Assembly (NCBI GenBank): GCA_030704615.1
Contig: CM060732.1
Coordinates: forward strand, 33,089,053 to 33,153,052
Origin: Takakia lepidozioides
Lineage: Eukaryota; Streptophyta; Takakiopsida; Takakiales; Takakiaceae
Length of the DNA: 64,000 nucleotides
Reading direction: 5' to 3'
The position numbers and the translations under genes are program-made. Below the pieces are notes generated by a model. That model had not been told where the DNA came from. It searched no databases and was given only the letters and a program-made list of their open reading frames with translations. This document shows positions 38,801 through 49,734 of the stretch, piece by piece (position 1 is the first letter of the stretch; the number at the start of each line of letters is the position of its first letter).

Positions 38801-41534
38801 CAAGTCCTTCAAAGTCTGATCCAGCACAATGACGGTGCGCTTTTCGAGCTGCAAATTGTATATTTGTCAGTATTGCAAATAAGATACTCATCACATAATT
38901 GAAGAAAAGAAAACGGCTTATTTGAATACACACCTAACTCCAAAATGTAGCCTTGTGGAGCCAGTTATCAAACACCAAATCACTGATTCCTTCCACCTTT
39001 GTGCCAGGCTGTATGGTGCTCTTTGGGAACTGATTCAAGTCCTTTACTGTCTGATCTGAGTTCCATATCTCCAGCCACCTTATTTTTGTTTGTGGGTCGA
39101 CCATGGATATGGCCAGCCGGTGCAATTTCTCCTGCTGCATCTCCGGATGCACATGCTTGTCATAATGAGATTTGATCTGCTGAAGGAACTCAGAACCAAG
39201 TCCAGGATCTACTATTCTAAGCTGCTTTCCGAAGGCGGACATCAATTTGGTTCTTCACATTTCAAACTCTTTCTTTATTGCTGCTTCCACACCCTTTGAT
39301 GTCCTTAGTTCCTCTGGTGTAGTGCGGTAATATTCGGATTTACCCTTCTCAACTGCCTCTGTCAGTTCTTGCTGCATTGATTCAAATAGTGATTAGCACC
39401 GAAGGGACTACAAACATGTATTTGAAAAGTAAACTGAGTACAGACTCGGGCTTACCGCATACATGTACTCCAGAAACGCCTCTCGAGTCAAAGAATACCA
39501 AGTGCCTGCAACTCTTCATGTTTCGCACTTCTTGATTATATTGGGAGGGAGTACTGTCCGAAAATCATCCAGCTTCATCAGACCAATCCTCTGAATTCGG
39601 AATAGTGTGTGGACCAAGATTGTTGTCACATGCGATTTCTCTGTCGATCTGCAAAAACATTGGGAATATTGCATTCCTTAACACTGTTTTTTTGGGATTA
39701 ACAAAACACTACAGAGGGAATGAAGTCTCTAGGATGACTTACTTGTTCACGTCGTGCATAGCTGTAAGAAGCCTAGTGATGTCGTTTCCTGGATCCAAAA
39801 CCATTGCCTCCACAACAACATGCTTGTCTTTGTCTTACGCATGATGTTTCTGAATGTATCCCATCCATGCCAGCAATCGGTGGTTGCCGTCCCAAACGTA
39901 GAACATGTGGTTGCAGAATTACTGGGTGTTCTTTCACATCATGAGGCCCAGCTCAAACTCCTCATTAGCATCTTTCCAGCACTCATCCCAGGTATCACTG
40001 ATCTCTGGAGACACTAATGTGCTTTTCCCATTTATATCCGTCAGTGACACATAAAAAACTTGTGCACCAAGTCTGTATCCATGCACGAAATCACTCTCCA
40101 ATTTTGTTATGTCATGGGAAAGAGGTGGACGCACAACAGGCATAGATATCATCCGGCACAGAGGGATGTCCAAACGCCCTCCAGATACGAGCATGTCCCT
40201 TATAACCTCCTGAGAGTTTACCTTTTGGAATGACATGAGTTCTTTCACCTTGTCAAGGTAGTGCACTTCAGATTAATTTGCTTCATCGTTATTCTCTGAG
40301 CTTTTTCCAGACTCGTCCCCATCTCCAGATCCTTTCCCCTCTGATCCTGTAGGCTTGGACCTCACAGTTTTCTGCACGATGCCATTCAAATCTGATTGAG
40401 TAATGTGCGCAAATAGTGAACGGCGGTAACGACCATCACTCTGTCTCGTCGAAACTCACAATGAATGGTGTGAAACAAATTCAGAACCATCTACACAAGC
40501 AAAGCTGATCCTGCCGAATTCAAAACAAAACACTATGATTCTAGGGACACAGGAACAAAAAGGTTTTGAGCAAGAGCGAATGGCGTTAACAACAATCACA
40601 AAAGACAAGGACCTGCCGGATTGGTGTTGTGCAATGACATATATGTGTAAGTGATTGGCGGCAACGACATTCAGTATAGTTTAGGGCGGACAGTAAGTGC
40701 AGATTATTCAGATTGACTCCATTGTGATGAACGTCACAAACATTCAATGTTTCTTGTCTATGTAGAGAGTACTTTCCAATCGATACTCTACCTGAATCTA
40801 CAATATGGTCTTCAAATTTGGCTGTACCGCCTTTCCACTTCTCTATCTGTTCAACCTCAAACAAAGAAAATGCATTGCAAAACATTATGACTGAATATGC
40901 CGACCCTCACTCTCTCTTCAAACACATAGGTACATAAATCTCATGAGGAGAATCGAATGGCGTTAACGACGCTCGCAATTCAGTAGACTTCAATCACATG
41001 TTCCTGCTAAAGAAGGGAAGAGGAAGGACTGCTTGAAAGGCAATCACACAGACTGTATGATCTGAACAACAGTGAATGACGGTACTGTCAGTCACCCACT
41101 CATTGTGCGGTAACCCCTTAACAGAGGAGTAGAAAGCAAATCACCGTTGTTTCATGGTGATGGTCGGTAGCGACAATCCCTTTCTGGGACATTCCACTCA
41201 ATCTCTACGCAGATCTTCAACAATGAAATGTAAGTTAGAGAAAACTTACTGGCGCCTTTTTAGGTTTTGAAATTGGATCCCCTTCTGCAGCTTTCCTCTT
41301 CCCTCTCACATCTGCTAGAATTTCTGTCTGCTCTAGGGTTTCTGGACCTTCTCCCGGTTCAGCGTTCCTCGTACTTCCACCTCCTCCAGTTTCCCTGCGA
41401 GTCATCTCTGCATCCACAGGCTGGTTTCCAACGCGCACTGTTATCGCCGACTGTGTCACAGCCGCTGCCTCAGTCTCGGTCCGCTCTTGTGAATCAGTCT
41501 CCGCGTTCACCTGCTGCCTTGGCCCTGTGTTCAA
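35833..41534 (-). pseudogene. Element 1 ParB-like plus beta-type DNA methyltransferase protein, broken
   Basis: A multi-exon gene, reading from 41,534 down. It starts with a disordered Glu/Thr-rich N-terminus (41,534-41,240). The ParB-like segment at 40,266-39,770 contains FYVWDGNHRLLAWM (DGNHR at about 39,877-39,891) but has in-frame stops just before and after this motif. Helical segments of unknown function cover 39,640-38,620, with another stop near 39,520. A Lys/Glu-rich linker lies at 37,400-37,150. The methyltransferase half has DIVILDIPDG (about 36,780-36,808), then KSPTFMQILLES and VVDLS (about 36,060), then GGRSIFGMEGDSV (about 35,880-35,920). The order motif IV then I is that of beta-class DNA methyltransferases. 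Several stops make a full protein impossible. The closest relative is the Element 2 gene. Confidence 0.72.
37755..38585. repeat. Palindromic repeats GAATGKCGTCAACGMCATTC in Element 1 intron
   Basis: Eight or more imperfect palindromes of the type TGAATGTCGTCAACGACATTCA occur about every 100 bp, arranged in a higher-order unit of about 320 bp that alternates three flanking contexts. They fill the intron between two exons of the Element 1 methyltransferase gene. Related single copies recur at about 40,580, 40,655, 40,955 and 41,160. Confidence 0.85.
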
Positions 41535-41560
41535 GGTATCAACGTACGCGAGGAAGGAAG

Positions 41561-43218
41561 ATGGCTTCCTCTGAAGCGGAGTTCTTCACTGACGACAAAC
41601 CAGTGCCGTTCTCCCAGGAAGTCCTTGACAATGGATTTGCAATTGTTCTGGAACATGTCTTGGCTACCCGTTTTCAGCTTCAGAATGGCTCCATCTTTTT
41701 GGAGAAAGAGGTGTACGATTTGAAAGGGAAGTTGTTGAAATACTCTTTCCAAAACCGTGATGAGACGGCTCATATCAGCCAGTGGAGAGTGCACCCTGGT
41801 CGATAGAGTACTTGGAGAGCCTCGGCGAAAGTCCCTTGGGTCATATGTGACGCCCGGGACTGCTGCTTCGGTCGTTGAAGACAAGAAGGAGGTGGTGGTG
41901 AAAAAAGAACAGACGTCCTCCACTCCAATCGTTGAGCTTTTGGATTCGTCCGATGATGACATAAGTGAAATTCCAAATCCAGTCCTTCCTATTGTGGTTG
42001 GAGAAGCTGATGAAGAAGAGATTTGTAGTGTCATTCCAAAACTACGGGCGATGGGAGGAATGGCTGGATTCAAAAGTGAGTTGCGAGGAATTGATTGAGA
42101 ATCTTTGAAGCAGGTGCCTGTGAAGTTCTTGCCAGAGACTTTTGATGGCGATATCCTATTTGAGCTGCCTCCTGCTCCGCGAGTTGGAGGTGTAACAATC
42201 ATGATGCATGGAATGGACAAGAAACACGACGGGCACCCGTGGTGCAGAACAAAAACATCCAATATTTAGAATGATGACAAGCTTGTTTTCAGGAGAACAG
42301 TTTGCAATGGACACCTTAGGTGTGATAATTTGAATTGCAGACACTTTCTTCAGTCTGGGGTTCATAATCAAAGCGTATGGGAGGGTATGGCGGAAAATCC
42401 ATTTCAGCCTGGGACTGCCCCACCATCGGCAAACACTTTCGTCTGCAAATTCTGCAAACTTGTGCCATCCTGCTTGGCGCTCTGCGGAGCAAGAAATTAT
42501 GTTGTCCACCGTTTGAAAACAATGACAAGAGCTTGTGTGCATTTCGGATTCCATAACCATCCTATCTCGAAGGAGGATTACAGGGAGAGTGTTGAGACAG
42601 TATCGAGGTTGATTAAATAGGAGTTCGGGAGAAACCCGTCCGCAACAACATCTGCAATTGCTCTTGGCGCAAGCAAGTCCTTCTTGGAAAGCCATATTTT
42701 GAATGAAGGGGATTCTGTGGGGACTAAACTTGACGGTGTAGCATTGGATCTGGTCATGGATCATTTCTCCACTTTGAGTTCACCTAACATTCGGCATCAG
42801 ATCAATGCATTAAGAATGGGCTCTGGTATCAGAGGCTACATAGACAACATTTTGGAGTTGAAACGAGTGAGCAAGTACGATTACATCCAGGACAATGTAT
42901 TCCCAGGTCAAGGTGCCATCAAAGTTTTTCTTTTCAAAATGTCGACTGTTGGGGAGGGCAGTGAGGTTAGCCTCGTGAAGCGGATGCAGAAGACTGGGGA
43001 CTTGTAGAACTGTTTTCTTATGTTTGATCATGTGAAATGAGTGAAGGATTGGACGACAATGGCTTGTCATGTCTACGATCCAGTGTACCAACGAGTTATG
43101 ACAATTGCAGTTTGTGACATGCAATCCGAGGATACGGAATCCCAGAAGCTCATGTGGAATTCCCTGATACGTGTCATGGGCTGCCATCTCCAAATTTCGC
43201 AGGTTTCATGGCGGATAG
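41561..43218 (+). pseudogene. Element 1 MULE-like transposase, 5' half, broken
   Basis: The gene starts at 41561 (MASSEAEFFTDDKP) and runs through a zinc-binding region (KKHDGHPWC, CNGHLRCDNLNC, CKFCK) to the first part of the catalytic core (TMACHVYDPVYQRVMTIAVC). In-frame stops lie near 42,096, 42,268, 42,618, 43,003 and 43,037, so this copy is dead. It ends at GFMAD-like sequence where Element 2 has inserted, and continues at 56,214. The Element 2 transposase is the intact-length guide for the alignment. Confidence 0.8.
43211..43218 (+). repeat. Target site duplication of Element 2, left copy
   Basis: GCGGATAG, identical to 56214-56221. It lies in the Element 1 transposase reading frame within the FMADS segment. 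Confidence 0.92.
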
Positions 43219-43278
43219 GGGGGCTGCTATTTCATGAGCGGCATGAGCATGAGCGGGAAAAAAAAAAGCATGAGCAGA
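43219..43278 (+). repeat. Left terminal inverted repeat of Element 2
   Basis: Starts GGGGGCTGCTATTTCATGAG and continues with CATGAGCGG-type subrepeats. It pairs with 56,160-56,213 on the other strand. Confidence 0.88.
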
Positions 43279-43439
43279 CCATTGTGAGTCCACGGAAATA
43301 GGGTTAGGAGGCACGGAAATAGGGTCATGTGAAGTTGGAATGTGGCATCAGTGGACTTGAAATGCAACATTTTATTGCAAATTTTGTGGCAAGCCACGTC
43401 TATACAAGTGTGTTCTAACTGTCATAGCCGGAATGGGCA

Positions 43440-46400
43440 CTACTCTCCTACACCCTCCGAGTAACTTGCCCCACCTTCTTCCTCATCCCCCTCATCCCCC
43501 TCATCCTCCGAGCTCTGTGATGCATCAGTTCCACTATGCCTCTCCAAAATCCCGTCCTCTCCTTGGGGGACTGTCCACCTCACCTCCTGGGAATCTTCTG
43601 CGTCTTCTCCCCCACTTTCCTCAGCAGAATCCAAGACAAATCTACGAGCCCGACGGGCTCTAATAGCTGCTGCCTCCTCCCTCATCTTCATTTTCTTGAG
43701 GCTTGCCTCGTCTAAAATCTGTTTGTACACGACTATGTTCGGAACACCTCCTAATGGACACCGAAGCAAGCCGGGCAGCATAAGTAGGAAGGATGTACTC
43801 CCTTTCTGGACTAGGCATGAAATCCCCCCTGGCAAAAAAAGGCACGTTCCTCCTGCCCATGAACTCCGGTGTAGACGTCCCTCCGGCAGTACTTGGCATC
43901 CTACAGTAAGAACAAATCCACTTCAAGAATGTCAATACCAGCACAACCAAAAAGGGTTTTCAATGAAATAAGAGAGCGGAGGGAGGTGCCTCACAAAATC
44001 TGGAGGCAACTTACAATGCCACCACTCACTCGTAAACCGGGGGCTCCTCGGCCTCGATCCCAACTTCCTCCCCCTGCTCCTTCTTGGATTTTTCCTCATC
44101 CTCCGAGGATGCCTCTTCCTCTTTCGGCAGACATTCAGCCGCTGCAAGTTCCGAGTTGTGGAGGGCAGTATCTGGCTCGAAGGCGAACACATGCCTGTCG
44201 GACAACGTCCCTGCCCACATTGAAGCACCTGAGGAACAAAGCGGGCGGTTAATAGCTTGCGGCATGCAATTGTAGTCGGGCCAGGGGACAAACTGAGCAC
44301 GTGAAGGCTTACCCGTGCCGCATGTGAGGTCCAGAATCCGCCCTTGGACATCCGAGCACGTCTCCATGAGGGTTTGGATGAAAGCAGGGCTCCGGGTCCG
44401 GCTGTACCGCCACGGTTTGCCTGTCTTTGTGTCCTTCGGCATACTGGAGTGGGGCACATAGTTGTAGAGGACATCGTAGGTTACAGGGTCCACAACGGCA
44501 TTAACAAGACGATCGTCGTTGCGGAATTTGAACGTAGACCATCTCTTCACAAAGCAATATGCCTCAAACACCAATGTCTGCACATCCAACAAAGAAGGGA
44601 TCAACTCCAGGGTCTACTTAACATACACCACAACATGAAGTGAATGCAAAAGATTGATAACTTACACTTTGGCCCTCTGTTCGCAACCCCTACGTACTGA
44701 TGCAGAACCATTTTCTGAGGAGGACCGGGGTGACACTTTTCGGTGTCCACCTTGCCACCGCATTCTCTGTGGTCTTCCCTCTCGTGGCAATGACAACCAC
44801 ACATCCACCGTCATCCAGAAGCATCCCCGCCAGCCCAAACCCGGCTTTCCAGTAGTCCTTAGTAAACCTGTTCCAGGTGGGCACACCATCCAGGCCCTCC
44901 AGCAGCTCCCCATCTGGAATGTCGAGGAGAATTATGTCACAAGCTCTCTCCACCTCAACCCCCCCCCCCGAGTGCTCTTGCAATTCGTGCTCACAGCCGT
45001 GAAGAATTCCATCATGGCTTCAAAACCAGGGGTGTCTTTAGGCTCTGTACCGCCAGCCCTCTTCTTGGCTTTCCCCTTCTGCTCTGCCAGAGACTTGTTG
45101 TGTGCCACCTTCTTCGCCCTAGCAGCGAGAGCGTCAAGGAAGCTCTCATTGACGCATTGGATGATGGTTGGAGGTTCTAGCTTTGGCCTGTGCGTAAACG
45201 TCACCGCCGAATACCGGCGTGTAGGCTCGCCCTCAAATGCCAACTTCTTGGCAGAGCCAGTCCCACTCCGAACTGACTTGGGAACCCGGACGACCGGTGA
45301 CTGGGTAGGAGCAACAGCAGTCGAAGGACCTTGAACGAAGTCGTCGTCCGAGTCACTCTCTTGGGTCCCCTCCTGCGCCTCCTCCGATGCCCCGATGGTT
45401 TTCTTCTTTTTGGGTGTTACTGCAGTCACATGTTTCCTTGTCCTTTTCCTTTGACCTTTACTCTTCTCATGCAATTTCTCCTGAATTCCTGCCTGAGCAA
45501 GCTCTGCCGCTTTCTTGGAGTTCGCAAGCGCTTTTGCCTCTTTTGCACCCAATGGAGGCAGCGGAGCCCGGTTTCGTCGGAATTCAGCATCCAGCTTCAA
45601 TTGAAACTCGGATGGGTCGAGCGAGCCGGGCGGAAGGTCCACATACCAAGGGCAATCACGCAAATGTTCCAGATGCCACTCCTTCACAATATCGTCAGTG
45701 TACATGGAGTCAGCCCCAGGGTTCCTCCATGCCAGGAAGAATGGTGGCTCGAAAGACAGATGACATTTCTCCAAAAGGGAGAACTTACAGTACCTGCATT
45801 CATGAAAAACACAATGAGGTCCGAAAATGGCTAAGTCCCTGAACGGCAATAGGGCCTACAACTGGAAAATGGCGCCGAATTTCCACTTCAGGGCCAGCCA
45901 GTCTAGGGACTTAGCCCGAAAATGGCTAAGTCCCTGAACGGCAAAGGGCCTGGAACTAGAAAATGGCGCCGAATTTCCAGTTCAGGGCCAGCCAGTCTAG
46001 AGACTTAGCCCGAAAATGGCTAAGTCCCTGGACGGCAATAGGGCCTAGAACTGGAAAACGGCGCCGAATTTCCAGTTCCGGGCCAGCCACCCTAGGGACT
46101 TAGACCAAAAATGGCTAAGTCCCTGGACGGCAATAGGGCCTGGAACTGGAAAATGGCGCCGAATTTCCAGTTCCGGGCCAGCCAGTCTAGGGACTTAGCC
46201 ATTTTCGGAGCCCTGACTGGAAATTCGGCGCCATTTTCCCTAACACCACTTGAGGCCTCTAACATCCTGAAATGCCAGGACTTGAAAGAAAGGCAGCGCG
46301 TATGTACCTGTACAGAAGGCGCAGTGCTGCTTTGTCCGCGTTCGGCTGGTCGGTGAACTCGTGGCTCCGGCGAGCATCTGCTATCTCCCGAAAAAATAGG

Positions 46401-49400
46401 TTGGTTTTGTAGAGCAGAAAGTACCTCGTCACATAGTCGCGTAGGCTCTCTGCTGCAGGAGATATCTCCATCTTGAACTGATGTGCTTGTGTGTCCAGCT
46501 GCTCTTGCGCATTCGTCGTCACCTGTGGAGATTGTCCATCAGATCGCTTTCCTCAAAAAAATACAATGAATCCACCCCCTACTAGAGTAGAAGCCCCAAA
46601 CGAAGCGTGGGGAAGTACCTGAAACCACCATGTCATGCGGTTCATCCACATGTCGAATGTGGGGTCAGAGAGTTTGTCCGGTTTGGGGAAGCTCCACATG
46701 TCCCTGGTACATTGGGAACCATTCCAGATTTGGAGCCACCGGGTCTGTCCAACCACCCAGCATATTCGTAAGTGCCAAACACCACAAAAAGGAGTTGTTG
46801 CCACCACAATTTTGTTAAGAATGTATCACCTTTTCTGTTGCATCCACACAGGATGTGGCTAGACGATGGAGCTTCTCCAATGTCATCGTGGGCTTCAGAG
46901 CGCGAGAGTAGTGCTTCCCCACCTCCACCAGAAAGTCGGCACCAAGGGCGGGATCAGCTATGGCCACGTACTTTACCATCCGCGACTTGTACTTTATGCG
47001 GGCCCTCACCTCCGCAGCTTTGACATACGATTCGAGTTCCGGGAGGGTTGGATTCTTCTCCTCTGACTCCATGTAGAACCTCCGCGCATGTGCCAAATCT
47101 TGCTGTATTTTCGTCTGTCAAGAATGCGCACATAAGATTAGAGATCCTGCTCAACACAATTTCTTCTATTGGGGGAGGAGAGACAGATTAGCTCAACAAA
47201 ACTGTCAGGAGCTTTACCCGAAATATGTAGTCCACCATGGCGTCGACGCTCAGCCTATACCAGGTTCTGTCTGCCTTTGCCTCCGACTTGCGCAGGAGGT
47301 CGGCACTGAGGGAATTGGCAAACTCTTGCACCCCCTGCTTCCCGACATCCTTCACTCGGAAGAGCATATGGGACAAGTTGGTGGCAATGAAGGCATTCTC
47401 AGTCACCCTGCAGTGCCACATTTCCATCAAAAAATACTGAAATGGGAATTTTCATCATATATGAGGATTCGCAATGAAATGACTTCCAAATTCAAAGTCC
47501 AAAAGCGAGAGGGGTTGTAGCTTACGAGTTGATGTCGGCCATTGCAGCTTTGAGAAGACTGCGATCTTTGGGCCCCGCAACCTTCAGCACAACACAATCC
47601 ACGGCGAAATGCCAATCGAGGTCGTTGGGGTGGGCTTGGGCAATGTGCTCCATCCATGCCAGGAGGCGATGATTGCCGTCCCACACGTAGAACATCTTAC
47701 CGGACAAGTGCTGGAAAAGAGGATCACTAGCAATCGATCTCTCGAACTCCTCATTTCGCGTTTGCCAATGGGGACCCCATTTGTCCACCTCATCGGAAGT
47801 GTGGGCACGGGAAGCTCCGTGGTCGTTCTCAATGGAAACGTAAAAGGCGGCAGACCCCATTCGATATCCATCCCGGAAAGAGAATTTCAGCTTGTCGATA
47901 TCGCCTGGGAGGGCAGGTCTCACCACCTGCAATGACATCAAGCGGCAAAGGGGAATTCAAAGCTTGGCCGGGTACACCATGCCCCCCAGCACCCTGCCAA
48001 TGTTGCTGTGGGTTGCCTCCAACATCTTGGCAGCGGCCAACTTCATATCCGCCTCAGACATGACGTCTGCTGCAGAGGGGTTTTCCGGCAGCCCACCAGG
48101 ACCGCCAAATCCAGCCTGTATGCTCTGGGTTTGGGGCCTGGGGATGTCCGGGAGGATGTCATCCTGGTCAGAAAGCTCCCTGTCGTCCTCCTCAACAGGG
48201 TCAGCCACCTGCGAAACCACCTCCAGCACTCTCCCCGTCTCTACTGCCCTCTCCCTGGCTTCACCTGGAACTTGCACAATCCGTGCTCTTTCAGGTGTTC
48301 TTTCCTCTCCTCCACTCTCCACCGTATGGGTAATTGCGGGGGCTGCTCTTGCCCGCGATGGTCTAACCGGTGTGTTACTGCCTCTCTGTGGTGTCTTGGA
48401 GGGATCCACCGTCTCTGTGCGTCCCTCGCTTACATTGGCATCTGTCATTTGGGCACCCCTGGCCTCTTCAGCTGCCTTTTCTCTTTCCTCTTGGCTAGCA
48501 TTCTGTCTCGTCTGCTCTTTTGCCCTCTCTTTTGCCCTCTCACGGGCTTTCTGTTTTACTAGGGCTAGCAGCAGGGGAGCCCTCTAGGACGACCACCTTT
48601 GATTGAGGCGAACTGACACCCTCGCGCGCACTGCTCACTCCCCCCTCCGCAGCCCGTGACTGCTCTCTCGCCGGGGATTGCATGTGCTTAGCTTTCTTCT
48701 TTTTCTTTGCGTGGGCGGGCCCTACTGCATGTGCATGAACAACCTCCATTGCCGGATCTGCTGTCCTCACGCCCTTCACCTGCCATGCCGCCTGCACCAA
48801 CCTCCCCAATGCCTACTCTGTCGTACTGTCGTTGCAAGTCCTCCCGTCCACCAACAAAAGGCTTAAGTTTGCCCTCTCGCCCCAAGTTGGGCGATTCAAA
48901 CATGCGATGAGTTGGAGCTGTCGATGATACCACCAGCGTGTCGGGCTCGTCGTCACTCTGTCATTGACAAAAATCGTGAAAACCAACATCGGTGCAAAAA
49001 GCAGCATCGCAATGAGCAGCGCAACCACCATAGCAACAATCGTGTAGCAAAAATGAAAACATAACAAGTTTAGGAAGTATGGAGAGCCATGCAACAACAA
49101 TGAAAACAAATGCAACCATTGCCTGAGAATGACATGCACAAGCAGCCTTCTCCAGAGCTGCCGGATTTGCACACGCATTGCAAACAATCTAAGGTTCACT
49201 CAACTATCTAAAGTTCACTCATACAGCGAAGCCAAGATGAAGATGCAAAAACAAAGCGAGGTAACAAAGCGAAAGCAAAAAATAAATCGAACAAACCGAA
49301 AGCAGAAGTGGCTTGCCTGAGAGTACTCGGCTTCAGTTGGCGCAGGTTGTGAGCAAGACACTGGAATCTCCTGCTGGAGCTTCAGTTTGGCCATGCGAGA

Positions 49401-49493
49401 GATTGGCCGTCGTCCGTAGTACAGAGCTTTCAACTTCCGCCGCGGTCTGGATGTGAGGTCTCTCTCAGGAGAGCCACGCCCTTCAGGCGGCAT
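43440..49493 (-). pseudogene. Element 2 ParB-like plus beta-type DNA methyltransferase protein, nearly intact
   Basis: A large spliced gene. The low-complexity N-terminus (49,493-47,960) is followed by the ParB/sulfiredoxin-like segment 47,956-47,526 with FYVWDGNHRLLAWM (DGNHR at 47,666-47,680). Clear exons follow at 47,407-47,218, 47,114-46,830, 46,752-46,619, 46,499-46,306 and 45,796 to about 44,960; the last holds a basic/acidic linker. The methyltransferase domain has DIILLDIPDG (44,909-44,938) with a conserved W and GG downstream, then RSPAFIQTLMET, ILDLTCGTG (44,312-44,340) and, across an optional 84-bp intron, ASMWAGTLSDRHVFAFEPD. This is the IV-to-I order of beta-class DNA methyltransferases. 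An acidic tail runs to 43,440. Defects are an in-frame TGA at 47,957-47,959 and a frame change at a C11 tract (44,959-44,969). The likely role is DNA binding and modification linked to transposition; this is inference. Confidence 0.78.
45835..46235. repeat. Four tandem units of about 93 bp in Element 2 intron
   Basis: Each unit runs AAAATGGCTAAGTCCCTG, then GGCAATAGGGCCTAGAACTG, then AATGGCGCCGAATTTCCAG, then CAGTCTAGGGACTTAGCC; first and last parts are complementary, so each unit can fold. The array fills the intron before the linker exon of the methyltransferase gene and shares the GGCGCCGAATTTC core with the other arrays of Element 2. Confidence 0.88.
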
Positions 49494-49734
49494 AAGTCCC
49501 AGCCAAAAAGATCTCCTTTTTTGGGGTACATGCCTCGAATAGCATGTTAAGCCAAGATTAGCATGAGATTTAGGGTACGTGTCCAAGAAGTCATGCATCG
49601 CCAGCCCGAATGATAACCGACGGCGGTCGACATTTATTGCCCAACTGCGCAATTAAATGTCGGATGAAGCCCTCCATGTCGGATGAAAATCGACGTAAAC
49701 AGTCCCGGAATTTCCAACGTAGAGGTAATTCGGA

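Noticed and set aside
47957-47959. In-frame TGA as a selenocysteine codon
   Set aside because: The site aligns with Asp in Element 1, no SECIS-like element was seen, and other stops occur in the same gene family.
43219-49493. Bacterial contamination as the source of the ParB and methyltransferase motifs
   Set aside because: The motifs lie in exons with GT-AG introns, inside a eukaryotic transposon with target duplications that splits another eukaryotic transposase.
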